Part shown: positions 24,467 through 33,177 of the stretch, in pieces
Layout of the letters: every line of letters begins with the position of its first letter
Numbering within the stretch: the stretch's first letter is position 1
Source of the DNA: a virus
Direction: 5' to 3' (one strand)
DNA: 49,197 nucleotides
Virus record (IMG/VR): IMGVR_UViG_3300031576_000073
Span: 1-49,197 of that record
Translations under genes and position numbers: made by a program
The notes under the pieces: model-generated
Told to the model about the DNA's origin: nothing
Databases searched by the model: none
Seen by the model: only the letters and a program-made list of their open reading frames with translations

Positions 24467-27136
24467 CTACTCTCTTCCAGCACTAATTCTTCTAAGACTA
24501 GACACTATTTGTCTTTTAGATCGTCTAAAGCTATTGGCATCAGGGGTATTAACATATATATTTATTATAGAAGCCCCACCGCCAGAAGTATGCACACCTA
24601 ATCTACCACTGGAGTCTCTAGCTAAAGGTAGAATACCTTCAGTTTCAGTTTCAGACATCATACCTCTTTTACCAGAAGCAGAATATAAACTTGTAGGTTC
24701 AGATATAATGCTACCATACTGATATTTTACTGGTCGCGGACCAGAACCAGTGTCTATTGTAGCCACACCATCAGCCTCATCACCAACTCCTCCACTAAAA
24801 ATACTTGTACCTATTTGAGTTACTAAATTTGCTACTAGTTGTCCAGCAGGTTCAGTAACAGCTTTTCTAATTACTGCTGTACTAAGACTTCTTAGTAAAT
24901 CTCTTAAAATATCTTTAAGCTTAGCTGTTTGAAATATAAGTTTATCTAAAGCATCAGTAAAAGCATTACCTATCTCATCAGCAGTTTGTCTTAATTTATT
25001 TAATGTCTGTAATGTAGATATAAGCTTACCAAGAGCTTTTACTTCTGCATCTACAGCAATTTTTTCCTTATCACTTAAATCTCTAGTAAGATCATATAAT
25101 TGAAGCTGTTTTTCTCTTTCATTATTAGATAAACTTAAAACATCTATTTCTTTTCGTATTCTCTTTGCTATATTTTCAATTTCCCTTTGTTTATTTAATG
25201 TCTGTAATGTAGATATAAGCTTACCAAGAGCTTTTACTTCTGCATCTACAGCAATTTTTTCCTTATCACTTAAATCTCTAGTAAGATCATATAATTGAAG
25301 CTGTTTTTCTCTTTCATTATTAGATAAACTTAAAACATCTATTTCTTTTCGTGTTCTCTTTGCTATATCAGCAATTTCCCTTTGTTTATTACCTATATTT
25401 ACCAATCTCAATAATTCTGTGTATTTATCTATTTGTTCCTGAGTAATAATAGCATCATTCTGTGCAGCTATTCTTTTTACATCATATAATTCAAGTTCCA
25501 CTTCTCTAGCATTATTAACTAATTTAATGACGTTTAATTCTGCCTGTTTTCTACTAATTAAATCCTGTATTCTAAATTCTGCTGCTTCTTGTTGTCTTGT
25601 CTTTGGTCGATATGGTTCTTCTATTTGTAATGGTCCAACAAAATCAGGAGGATACGGTACTGATGGTGCTACATAATTTTCTGGTAATGGAGGCCCTTGA
25701 TCTACGTATGGTTTAAGTATACCTAAACCTATTCTTATTCTATCAGCTCCTCTTTTAGAAATTTCATTTACATCATTCCAATAATCTACCCATAACTTTT
25801 TAGTTTCTCTAACATCATGAGAACTAAAAAAATCTACTAGAAATTTACCAAACCTAGCAGCTTCCTCTATATGTGTACTAGTTACATCTTTCAATATAGC
25901 GGTTCCTGGCATAAGTCTATAACGTACTCTATTTAATGTAGTACTTATTTTCTCCCACTCTTGTCCCCATCCAGCTAAAGCTCTTATACCAGCATTTATT
26001 ACAGTAAGTAAATCCTTGATAGCACCAATAAGACCAGCTTCACCAGTATCTACAGCTATTTGCTGAAATGTAGAACTAAGCTTATTAAGTTTAGCATTTA
26101 TAGATTCATCTAGCATGCCTGAAAATTCTCGTACAGTACCACCTGCATTTTTTAGTAAGCTAATAAATTCTTCTATTTTAGTTGTAGATTTAAGCATGTT
26201 AATTACATCTACAACATTTCTACGCTCGAATAAAAATGGAGCTTTACCTATGTCTATTTGTACCTTATTATATGCTTTTAGTACATCTACAAATTTATGT
26301 GTTATAGGACTAGCTTCATCAACATTCTCTATTAACTCTTCTAATACTCTTCGTTGCTCTTGAGTTGGTCTTATCATAGTTATTAGTGTACTTCTAAGAG
26401 CCGTACCAGCAGATTCTCCAACTCTTCCAGCATCAGCTAAAACCACTAATAAAGCAGCTACTTCCTCTATTTGATTACCAGCAGCAGAAAATATAGGTCC
26501 AGCTTTTTGAAATGCTTCAGTTATCTCACCAATATTTGTTTTACTAAGTCCAGCAGCTAAAGCAAAAACATCTGTGACTCTCTCAGTTTGATCTATACCT
26601 AAACTAAATTGTACAAGCGCATCTGTAACAGATTTTACAGCTTGTTCCATACCAATCATACCTACAGAAGCAAATTTCATTATAGGCGCAAGAGCTACCA
26701 TTACATCTTTAGCACTAAAACCAGCTTTAACTAAAGTAGTTAAACCTTCTGTAGCTTGTATAGCAGAAAACCTTGTTGCATTGCCCATTTCAAAAGCAAC
26801 ATCTTTTAACTCATTAAAACTTCGTATTTGTTCTTGTACAGGTACCCTAGGATCTATTAAATGACCTCTTAATCTAATAAGAGCTTCATCCATTTCTCTA
26901 ATAGTATCTATGCTAGCTTTTATACCGCGCAAGGCAGCAAAAGCAGCTCCAAAGGCTAAAAAGCGTGTAGTGAACGCCGCTAAATAACTAGAGCTACCTA
27001 TAAGCTTTCTATCTAAGCTCCCCATAGAAAGATTAAGACGATTAACCGTTCCAATAGTTATACCCATCTGAGTTGAAAGCTGAGCTAAAGCAGTCTGTGC
27101 TTGCTTACTTTGTATAGCGAGACTTAGCGTAGCCAT
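24467..27136 (-). CDS. Tape measure protein
   Basis: The 889-residue protein has the TIGR01760-type N-terminal half, with GNATRFSAIQATEGLTTLVK, AAGLSKTNIGEITEAFQKAG and VGESAGTALRSTLI, a long coiled-coil middle, and a glycine-rich end. It sets tail length and passes through the membrane on DNA injection. The middle contains two nearly identical 65-residue repeats (NNEREKQLQLYDLTRDLSDK in both), so the tail may be longer by one unit. It lies between the tail chaperones and the distal tail gene, as expected. Confidence 0.95.
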   Translation of the reverse strand: MATLSLAIQSKQAQTALAQLSTQMGITIGTVNRLNLSMGSLDRKLIGSSSYLAAFTTRFLAFGAAFAALRGIKASIDTIREMDEALIRLRGHLIDPRVPVQEQIRSFNELKDVAFEMGNATRFSAIQATEGLTTLVKAGFSAKDVMVALAPIMKFASVGMIGMEQAVKSVTDALVQFSLGIDQTERVTDVFALAAGLSKTNIGEITEAFQKAGPIFSAAGNQIEEVAALLVVLADAGRVGESAGTALRSTLITMIRPTQEQRRVLEELIENVDEASPITHKFVDVLKAYNKVQIDIGKAPFLFERRNVVDVINMLKSTTKIEEFISLLKNAGGTVREFSGMLDESINAKLNKLSSTFQQIAVDTGEAGLIGAIKDLLTVINAGIRALAGWGQEWEKISTTLNRVRYRLMPGTAILKDVTSTHIEEAARFGKFLVDFFSSHDVRETKKLWVDYWNDVNEISKRGADRIRIGLGILKPYVDQGPPLPENYVAPSVPYPPDFVGPLQIEEPYRPKTRQQEAAEFRIQDLISRKQAELNVIKLVNNAREVELELYDVKRIAAQNDAIITQEQIDKYTELLRLVNIGNKQREIADIAKRTRKEIDVLSLSNNEREKQLQLYDLTRDLSDKEKIAVDAEVKALGKLISTLQTLNKQREIENIAKRIRKEIDVLSLSNNEREKQLQLYDLTRDLSDKEKIAVDAEVKALGKLISTLQTLNKLRQTADEIGNAFTDALDKLIFQTAKLKDILRDLLRSLSTAVIRKAVTEPAGQLVANLVTQIGTSIFSGGVGDEADGVATIDTGSGPRPVKYQYGSIISEPTSLYSASGKRGMMSETETEGILPLARDSSGRLGVHTSGGGASIINIYVNTPDANSFRRSKRQIVSSLRRISAGRE
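24995..25388 (-). repeat. 195-bp tandem duplication in tape measure gene
   Basis: Two copies of a 195-bp segment lie head to tail; for example TAATGTCTGT is found at 25001 and again at 25196. They differ at only a few positions near the ends. The period is exactly 65 codons, so the frame is kept. The near identity suggests a recent duplication. Confidence 0.93.
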
Positions 27137-27451
27137 TTATTTCTTAATAGAAGCAGAGTAGTATTTTAACCATTCTGTGTCTAAGCACAGAATATAATCT
27201 AAATATTCTCTTCTTTCTTCCAAGTCTATTATACCAAAAAAATCTAAAGTATTTTTTATATCTGTAATACTCAATGAACAAGGAGAAAATCCTACTTGTC
27301 TTGTACCACAAAGCACTAAAAAAATCTCCCATACTATAATCAAATCATTATATAGTATAGGAGCATTATTTAGTACCTCAGATTTACCAATCCTTATATA
27401 TTTTTTAGCATGTCTACCTATGGAGAATTCCCATTTGAAGAACTCAACAAG
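27137..27451 (-). CDS. Tail assembly chaperone T part, -1 frameshift product
   Basis: This frame is open from the slippery site to 27137 and has no good start of its own; only a TTG at 27343 would do. After a -1 shift it adds 104 residues (LVEFFKWEFSIGRHAKKYIR and on) to the first 135 residues of the chaperone, giving about 239 residues. This matches the G/GT arrangement of lambda-like tails, in which the T extension recruits the tail tube protein. It ends one base before the tape measure gene starts. Confidence 0.85.
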   Translation of the reverse strand, partial: LVEFFKWEFSIGRHAKKYIRIGKSEVLNNAPILYNDLIIVWEIFLVLCGTRQVGFSPCSLSITDIKNTLDFFGIIDLEERREYLDYILCLDTEWLKYYSASIKK

Positions 27452-27855
27452 TTTCCCAAGGATTCGCTTCTCTCTTCCACTTTAAAATTAGTTGCATCAC
27501 TAGAAAGTTCTATGACTCCTCTATAAAACTCGGGAATGGACTCAAATAATTCTAGTGCCTTTTCATAAGAATATTGTATAGTTTTTCCCTCATCATCTTC
27601 CATATTCTTCCAATCTAAAAGAATATGTCTAGCCATAGCCTTGCGTCTAAAAGATTCTATTAAATCTATAGTCTTAGGATCATCATTTAATCTGATTTGA
27701 CTTATATGACCCTTCGACAATTTTCTAAGACAGCTAAGATAATTTATATTATCCATCCTAGCAATTTTAACCATTAAGTCAGCCCCAAAAGTAACCCAAC
27801 CACCTTCTTCCTCCTTTAACTTATCTGTCTTCAGGCTACTTATTTTAAACGCCAT
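27418..27855 (-). CDS. Tail assembly chaperone G-like
   Basis: The 145-residue acidic protein lies between the tail tube and tape measure genes, the fixed place of the tail chaperone. A G GGA AAC heptamer at 27457-27451 falls near its C terminus (SLGNLLSSSNGNSP). Most ribosomes would stop at 27418, and a fraction would slip into the T frame. It likely coats the tape measure before the tube polymerises around it. Confidence 0.85.
   Translation of the reverse strand: MAFKISSLKTDKLKEEEGGWVTFGADLMVKIARMDNINYLSCLRKLSKGHISQIRLNDDPKTIDLIESFRRKAMARHILLDWKNMEDDEGKTIQYSYEKALELFESIPEFYRGVIELSSDATNFKVEERSESLGNLLSSSNGNSP
27451..27457 (-). promoter_or_regulatory. -1 ribosomal slippery heptamer GGGAAAC
   Basis: On the minus strand the chaperone frame reads TTG GGA AAC, giving the X XXY YYZ heptamer G GGA AAC. 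The lambda G/GT site is G GGA AAG. After the shift the -1 frame has no stop until 27137. Position, frame and gene order all agree with programmed frameshifting. Confidence 0.85.
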
Positions 27856-27864
27856 ATAACTCCT

Positions 27865-27906
27865 TAAAAATTACCGGGTTATCTCAAGGAAGAGTAACCC
27901 GGTAAT
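27865..27906 (-). terminator. Terminator-like hairpin between tail tube and chaperone
   Basis: A perfect 12-bp inverted repeat (ATTACCGGGTTA at 27870-27881, TAACCCGGTAAT at 27895-27906) is followed on the minus strand by a short T-run (TTTTTAAGG). It lies just after the tail tube gene. It probably lowers transcription into the chaperone and tape measure genes, which need less product. Confidence 0.85.
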
Positions 27907-27931
27907 ACAGCCAAGAGCATTAACACTAATA

Positions 27932-29092
27932 TTATGCAGCAAATCGGGTAATACTACAAGTTAATGTTTCTGTAGCATCCATAAAAGCACTAAAATTCAA
28001 GTCTGCTATGATATCTTGATTTTGGCCTCCAGCCACACGTTGCCCACTAGTAATTTTTACTTTTGGGAAATCAACTACGTAAGCATTACCAGCAGTATCT
28101 TTAGCCACTAAACCAAGTCTAGTATTTGTAAAATTTAAGTATTTATCAAAAAGCACTTTAGTATTAAAATAAGCTTGCAAACTACCAGTAACATCTATTT
28201 TTCCAGTACCTAAAGAAATAGCGCCAAGGGTACCTATCTGTGTTCTAGCTCGTAAATTATTCTTGAGTTGAAAACTAAATGCAGTTACTTGAGCTAAAGA
28301 AACATTATTTTCTAGTAAAGCTACAATATTATCTACAGCATTCATAACATCATTAGTCGGAGCAGCAGTATAACCAACTCCAGACGATGCTGTAGCAGAT
28401 GCTTCTTTAACTCCCATAAATTCAAAAGAACCTGTCAAAACCTGATCTAGAGCAACATTTAGTCCTATCTGTTCTACAGCCATACCAGTATATATAACAA
28501 ACTCACTTGTAAGATCAACATACCTACGTTCAATAGCTCTTGTTTTAAGAGTAGTACCATTCTTAATACGAGCCCCTTGAACAAGAGTTACAGAAGGTCC
28601 AGCAGCTTCAGTAGCAACAGTTCCACCTACTAAAGTAAGCTTTAAAGCAGCAACAACACTTATCTTAAAAAATCCATTGTTGGCCGCAGTAGCAAAACCA
28701 GAAGTCTTAACCCATTGATTTACAAGGAAACCATCTGTAACAAAACTACCAGCCGTTTTATTAAGAGAATTATCCCCAACGGCCATAGAGAATGTTGTAA
28801 GTGTTTGTGTAATTAAAGTAGTCCAAACAGCCGATAGAAGACCATCTTCTAGTAAATCATCATAAGCAGCATAACTAACTTCAGTATTTATGCCACCAGA
28901 TGCTTTTAAATCAGTTCTAGCTACATAAGTAACTTGTCTATCTGATCTAATTTCAGCACTAGTAACAACAGAAGTTTCTTGCTTTAAAGACTCACTAGTA
29001 AGTCTTAAGTCTTTTAAAGTTCCCGCAGGATGCACCCCAAAAGTAACTTCAGGTATAGAATAAGATACTTGTACTCTATCACTGTCACTCAT
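27932..29092 (-). CDS. Major tail tube protein
   Basis: The 386-residue beta-rich protein matches the tail tube family of siphoviruses of this type, with TLKDLRLTSESLKQETSVVT, SAEIRSDRQVTYVARTDLKA and later GQRVAGGQNQDIIADLNF. Residues about 100-180 look like an inserted domain (TAGSFVTDGFLVNQWVKTSG). It should be one of the most abundant virion proteins. It is followed by a terminator hairpin. Confidence 0.88.
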   Translation of the reverse strand: MSDSDRVQVSYSIPEVTFGVHPAGTLKDLRLTSESLKQETSVVTSAEIRSDRQVTYVARTDLKASGGINTEVSYAAYDDLLEDGLLSAVWTTLITQTLTTFSMAVGDNSLNKTAGSFVTDGFLVNQWVKTSGFATAANNGFFKISVVAALKLTLVGGTVATEAAGPSVTLVQGARIKNGTTLKTRAIERRYVDLTSEFVIYTGMAVEQIGLNVALDQVLTGSFEFMGVKEASATASSGVGYTAAPTNDVMNAVDNIVALLENNVSLAQVTAFSFQLKNNLRARTQIGTLGAISLGTGKIDVTGSLQAYFNTKVLFDKYLNFTNTRLGLVAKDTAGNAYVVDFPKVKITSGQRVAGGQNQDIIADLNFSAFMDATETLTCSITRFAA

Positions 29093-29108
29093 AATTTATT
29101 CCTTATTT

Positions 29109-29513
29109 TCAAGCAATGTCATCTGCATAAAACGGACATTGTACATTTATTTGCCACTCATTTTCCATTCTACCAAGCGTAATAACAGATGGTGTTTTAA
29201 ATACAACACCTGTATCTGTTACTCTCCTAAATGCACTTTTTATAACGTCTACTATAACTAAAATAGCTTTGTCCCCTGCTTCTATAGGACCAAATATTTG
29301 AGCTATAGCTACTCCTGATGTTCTAAATCTATTAGTTTGTCCGCCTGTAGATGCTTGAAAAGACACTCCTGTTAGTATAGACCATCTAGCCCATATAGCA
29401 TTGTTAGGTCTAACAAAAGGAGCATTATCATAAGCTACTTTAATACTCTGAGGCGTCTCTACTTGGTCCTTAAATCGTTTTCTAATTGTGTTATGTAAAG
29501 TTTCATGATTCAT
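29109..29513 (-). CDS. Tail terminator-like, DUF4128
   Basis: The 134-residue protein resembles the DUF4128 family. It has an N-terminal helix (LHNTIRKRFKDQV), a central YDNAPFVRPNNAIWARWSIL and a closing NEWQINVQCPFYADD. Members sit before the tail tube gene and are thought to cap the tail, as lambda gpU does. Gene order supports this. Confidence 0.8.
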   Translation of the reverse strand: MNHETLHNTIRKRFKDQVETPQSIKVAYDNAPFVRPNNAIWARWSILTGVSFQASTGGQTNRFRTSGVAIAQIFGPIEAGDKAILVIVDVIKSAFRRVTDTGVVFKTPSVITLGRMENEWQINVQCPFYADDIA

Positions 29514-29527
29514 TATATACGAAAGAA

Positions 29528-29980
29528 TTAAATTCTTACTAAGTCCGGGTATTTAGTTACTAAAGATTCTACAGTTACAGCTAACATTCCTGCTGGAGCT
29601 TGATGACTAGAACCATCCTCCAGTCTTTTAATATAATCTACATTGTTAGTTATAAAAATAGTTTCATTCGGACTAGCTCTAGTAATTTCTGGTGTCTCTC
29701 TGCCTAAAGGAATAAGTCCGCCTACTTCTAGACTAGGAACATTTGTTTTATCTGCCCAGATTACTTGATCTTTATTATAACTAAGAGTACCAGTAGCAGG
29801 ATTGCCTACAGTTATTTGCCAATTAAACCTAGCATTACCACTTTCTACTGGAGTCCTACTAATCAATTGTTGCAAAGCATCTAGAGTTATTATTTTTCTA
29901 TATGCATCAAAGTCTTTTCGCATAGCCACAGTAAAAGCTTGTAATGATGCAATAAAAGGTTGTAATCCTACTACAGCCAT
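29528..29980 (-). CDS. HK97 gp10-like neck protein
   Basis: The 150-residue protein has the HK97-gp10 pattern: an N-terminal helix, RTPVESGNARFNWQITVGNP, and FITNNVDYIKRLEDGSSHQA with PAGMLAVT. Members of this family act at the head-tail joint. It lies in the connector cluster, 15 bases before the DUF4128 gene. Confidence 0.88.
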   Translation of the reverse strand: MAVVGLQPFIASLQAFTVAMRKDFDAYRKIITLDALQQLISRTPVESGNARFNWQITVGNPATGTLSYNKDQVIWADKTNVPSLEVGGLIPLGRETPEITRASPNETIFITNNVDYIKRLEDGSSHQAPAGMLAVTVESLVTKYPDLVRI

Positions 29981-29984
29981 AAAC

Positions 29985-30347
29985 TTATTCTCTTAGTTGT
30001 ATGTTATACATACCAACTAAATCACCAGTATACACTTTTTCTAGCGCTACAGTTCTATATATCTTAGAATCTATGGTTATTTTCATACCAACAGCAGGAG
30101 TAAACTTCAAGCTCTTAGCCGCTAAACTAATTAAAAGGTCTTCTTTTCGAATAAGATCATTATTTACATATCTAATATCAAAAGACTGAGGAGGTGTTAC
30201 AAATTCAGTATATGTCTTAGACGTTGTAGTTGTTAGTCCTGTAGCAGGGTCAAAAGTATTTGTATCTACAGTAAATATTACCTTTTTACCATACTTAGCT
30301 ATGGTATCTTTTATTTTAGGAACTAAAGTATCATCTAGTACTGTCAT
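29985..30347 (-). CDS. Head-tail connector protein (stopper-like)
   Basis: The 120-residue, beta-rich protein starts with MTVLDDTLVPKIKDTIAKYG. It contains a central VTPPQSFDIRYVNNDLIRKE typical of phage head closure or connector proteins placed between the DnaT_2-like and gp10-like genes. It overlaps the preceding gene by four bases. The name rests on position and general fold pattern. Confidence 0.7.
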   Translation of the reverse strand: MTVLDDTLVPKIKDTIAKYGKKVIFTVDTNTFDPATGLTTTTSKTYTEFVTPPQSFDIRYVNNDLIRKEDLLISLAAKSLKFTPAVGMKITIDSKIYRTVALEKVYTGDLVGMYNIQLRE

Positions 30348-30862
30348 CCGCGTTCAACAAAACCAACAGGCTGTACTATTCCACGAAGAAAACTATGTAA
30401 AAGAGTAAACTTTTTAAGTCCGGTCTTACCTCCAGAATATACTATTTTTTCTCGTACAGATCCTACTTCTATTTCAGTACTTTCTATAAGCCCTATATCC
30501 GAAATGTCTGGAGATAAACTACCAGAAGACTCTAGTTCCTTTAGAGCAGCTACAGCTACAGCATTTTTTAATGCCACAGGAATAACTGTACCAGAAATTA
30601 AGTACCCATCAACAGTATAAGCAGCTATTCTAGGCCAAGCCAAAGCTTGAAGCTCACTAGCTTTTAAACCAATCCATGACCCATGGTAAAAAGAATCTAA
30701 ATACTGAGTAGCAATGCGTAACGCTATCTCTTTCTCATTATCTCTAGCTTCTTTCCAAGCAGCAGGACATCCATGAGCATCATGATAGGTATTAGCACTA
30801 GCTACAGATATATAAGATTCAGAAGCAGTCTTTCCTGTACCATCTTCTACTACTAGAGCCAT
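30344..30862 (-). CDS. Head-tail adaptor, DnaT_2-like
   Basis: The 172-residue protein matches the DnaT_2-type adaptor pattern: VEDGTGKTASESYISVASAN at the start, then RIATQYLDSFYHGSWIGLKA and LAWPRI. The family is annotated as DnaT-like, but in phages it belongs to the neck. The first part binds the portal and the rest is helical. It lies between the coat region and the connector genes. Confidence 0.85.
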   Translation of the reverse strand: MALVVEDGTGKTASESYISVASANTYHDAHGCPAAWKEARDNEKEIALRIATQYLDSFYHGSWIGLKASELQALAWPRIAAYTVDGYLISGTVIPVALKNAVAVAALKELESSGSLSPDISDIGLIESTEIEVGSVREKIVYSGGKTGLKKFTLLHSFLRGIVQPVGFVERG

Positions 30863-30874
30863 AGCTATACAAGC

Positions 30875-31072
30875 TTAGTTAGATTTAAATTTAGGAATAG
30901 GCTTAATAGTAGGAGGACTAGAGGCACCGATTGCCGGTGGTTGTGGGGTGGCTTCAGTTAACAATTGATACCCCTTTGCCCTCCATACTAATAAATCTTT
31001 CTGAGCAATAATAATTTTACCTTTAGGCCCGATTACCTCAACAGTAGGATATACTTCGAAATAATCAGCCAT
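30875..31072 (-). CDS. Small protein after the coat gene
   Basis: The 65-residue protein has a short beta-strand region (VEVIGPKGKIIIAQKDLLVW) and a proline-rich tail (PQPPAIGASSPPTIKPIPKF). Its stop-start contact with the coat gene suggests coupled translation. It may be a minor head protein. No family was recognised. Confidence 0.75.
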   Translation of the reverse strand: MADYFEVYPTVEVIGPKGKIIIAQKDLLVWRAKGYQLLTEATPQPPAIGASSPPTIKPIPKFKSN

Positions 31073-32256
31073 TATTCGTGATAAGTCCTAACAGCCATTT
31101 GTCTATTAAGAACTTTTACACCATAAAGTACATCCAGAGCTACTCTTACTTCGCTACTATCTCCAATATAGAAGAGTCTAGACCTAAGAGCAAGTCCAGT
31201 AATAGGATCTGTAACAGTAGCTATTTTCGCCCCAAGCTCACCACCCATTTCAGAAAGAGGAGCCATAGCAAGACACATAGCATCACGATGAAAAAACAAA
31301 TTCTGAAACCTAACCTTTGCCGTTCCATCTCCAGTTGTAGCAGTAATAACCTCAGCACTTGCAACAGCAGCAACTAATCCAGGTTCAAAAGCAAGACCGC
31401 CTGTGACAAGTCCAGTTGTTACTTCCACATTTTTTGCAGCAGTTAAGACATAGCTTTGAGAATGTCCGGCAAACTTAATAGTATCCCCAGCTCTAAAGAA
31501 ATTAGTGACTGCTGTAGCACCAAACCCATTAGCAGTAATTGTTTTATCCCCTACAACGCCAGCAGCAGTAGTAGCACCAGTAACATCGGCTCCACCAACA
31601 CCAGTAGTAAAACTTCGCACATTCTGGTTAGCAAAAACTTCAGTGCCAAATCTTTTTCCAATTGTTCCACGCAATTGAGACTCAGCGCCCATTGGGCCAG
31701 CACCTTGGTATTGCGTAAATGCTGTCTGCCCAAGAAGATTCTGCTCTACAGTACCACTAACCATGTAATGAAGATTACCATCGGTAACGGGTACTTTATT
31801 ATCAAACAAAGTTTTTCTTGGAGCAGTAATATCTGCTATAGCAGAACCAGGAGTAGCATTTAAAGAATACTGATATGGAAAGTCTAAATAAAGATCAGCT
31901 AATGTCATATCAATGTCATCAGCTAGAGCTACCGCAGCAGGTCGAATGTGATCGCTAATAATACGATCCCCAGTAATAGTAAGCTCCTTATCAGTAAGCT
32001 TAAATTTAACCTCCTTCCATTTATTAAGAGTTACGGCAACTGTTTCCGTAGCCAAGTCCGATACGGTAGCAGGGGCATCTGCTGCCGTAAAAGACGAAGG
32101 TCTACGAATGTTAATAACGTCACCACGTCCAAAAGCTCTTCGCTCTTCATCAATTCCACGAAATACCCGTGCAGCTAAACCCATAGCATCTTCTAGCTGT
32201 ATAAGAGCATTTACAGCATAAAAAACTGGATTATAAGTATTAAGCGTATTAGCCAT
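31072..32256 (-). CDS. Major capsid protein, P22 coat type
   Basis: The 394-residue protein matches the P22 coat family. It has an N-terminal helix (ANTLNTYNPVFYAVNALIQL), RGDVINIRRPSSF, LNKWKEVKFKLTDKELTI, and an inserted beta-rich I-domain-like region near residues 215-300. This family forms HK97-fold shells. Codon use is less AT-rich here than in neighbours, as is common in highly expressed genes. Confidence 0.93.
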   Translation of the reverse strand: MANTLNTYNPVFYAVNALIQLEDAMGLAARVFRGIDEERRAFGRGDVINIRRPSSFTAADAPATVSDLATETVAVTLNKWKEVKFKLTDKELTITGDRIISDHIRPAAVALADDIDMTLADLYLDFPYQYSLNATPGSAIADITAPRKTLFDNKVPVTDGNLHYMVSGTVEQNLLGQTAFTQYQGAGPMGAESQLRGTIGKRFGTEVFANQNVRSFTTGVGGADVTGATTAAGVVGDKTITANGFGATAVTNFFRAGDTIKFAGHSQSYVLTAAKNVEVTTGLVTGGLAFEPGLVAAVASAEVITATTGDGTAKVRFQNLFFHRDAMCLAMAPLSEMGGELGAKIATVTDPITGLALRSRLFYIGDSSEVRVALDVLYGVKVLNRQMAVRTYHE

Positions 32257-32266
32257 ATTTTATTTT

Positions 32267-33061
32267 TTAAGAGCTAATTTCAAGAGATACTCCTGCTTTA
32301 GCAGCAGCCTCTTTAGCAGCCCTATACTTTCTTATATCTCTAGCGTCCCCAGCAGAAATAACATGATCTTTTCCAATACCTTTAGTTGGCTTTCCTGTCT
32401 CAGCCCCAATACCAGTTACACCAGAACTATCAAAAGCTCTAGCATAAACTTCTTTTTGAGACATTTCATCAACTAATTCAGCAATGGACATAGCCTCTGT
32501 TGATCCCTGCTTAGAACTAATTCTAGGTTGATTTTTTTCATCTAAAACTTCCACGATAGCCTTATTGCCATCTACTCGCCGGATTCTTGTCATTTTAGAA
32601 ACTATAGGGAGAAGCAGTTCTACAGAACCTTTTTTACTAGCAATAGCTTGAGTAGCTGAAGCAGTAATCAATTGCTCTTCAAGCTGATTAGTTAACTCCT
32701 TAAGCGTATTATCTTTTTGTTCTACTTCTTTCTTATGCTTAGTAGTTAACTGATCTTCTCGTAGTTTAAATTGTTCTTCAAACTTTTTTTCAGGAGGAGA
32801 ATCTTGATATTCTTTAACTTTCCGAAGAGCTTCCTTAGCAGCATCTACATCTATATCACCAAGAGTTTTAAGCTTATCCTTTGCCTCTCTAGCTGCTTCT
32901 CGCTCACTAGATAAAGCACTCTTTAAGCTTCGTACATCTTCTAAAGCATACCCTTCAGTTTCAGTTACATCAAGATAGTACTTATCTCCCTTTTGTTTAT
33001 ACTCCTTCTTAATATCTTCAGACAAACCATCCAATGAGTTAACAATAGCTTTAAGGCTCAT
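32267..33061 (-). CDS. Scaffolding protein
   Basis: The 264-residue protein is charged and mostly helical. A coiled coil spans about residues 45-135 (SLKSALSSEREAAREAKDKL and on), and the C terminus is basic (DARDIRKYRAAKEAAAKAGV). The place between portal and coat genes and this composition are typical of phage scaffolds, which guide coat assembly and then leave the head. Confidence 0.85.
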   Translation of the reverse strand: MSLKAIVNSLDGLSEDIKKEYKQKGDKYYLDVTETEGYALEDVRSLKSALSSEREAAREAKDKLKTLGDIDVDAAKEALRKVKEYQDSPPEKKFEEQFKLREDQLTTKHKKEVEQKDNTLKELTNQLEEQLITASATQAIASKKGSVELLLPIVSKMTRIRRVDGNKAIVEVLDEKNQPRISSKQGSTEAMSIAELVDEMSQKEVYARAFDSSGVTGIGAETGKPTKGIGKDHVISAGDARDIRKYRAAKEAAAKAGVSLEISS

Positions 33062-33177
33062 AACTTTTCTAGGCCTCCCGCCTAACTAACATCCCGTTAG
33101 ATTTTTCGTATAATTTAAATATCCCATTATAAATTATACTATTATGTAACACATTATACATTAGAATTTTCTAAAGA
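33062..33177 (-). promoter_or_regulatory. Spacer with AT inverted repeat, possible promoter
   Basis: The gap between portal and scaffold is 116 bases. It holds a 10-bp inverted repeat (GTATAATTTA at 33108-33117, TAAATTATAC at 33130-33139) and TATAAT-like boxes on the minus strand. A GGGAGG-type sequence lies before the scaffold start. It could be a secondary promoter for scaffold and coat, or a weak processing hairpin. A -35 box is not clear. Confidence 0.45.
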
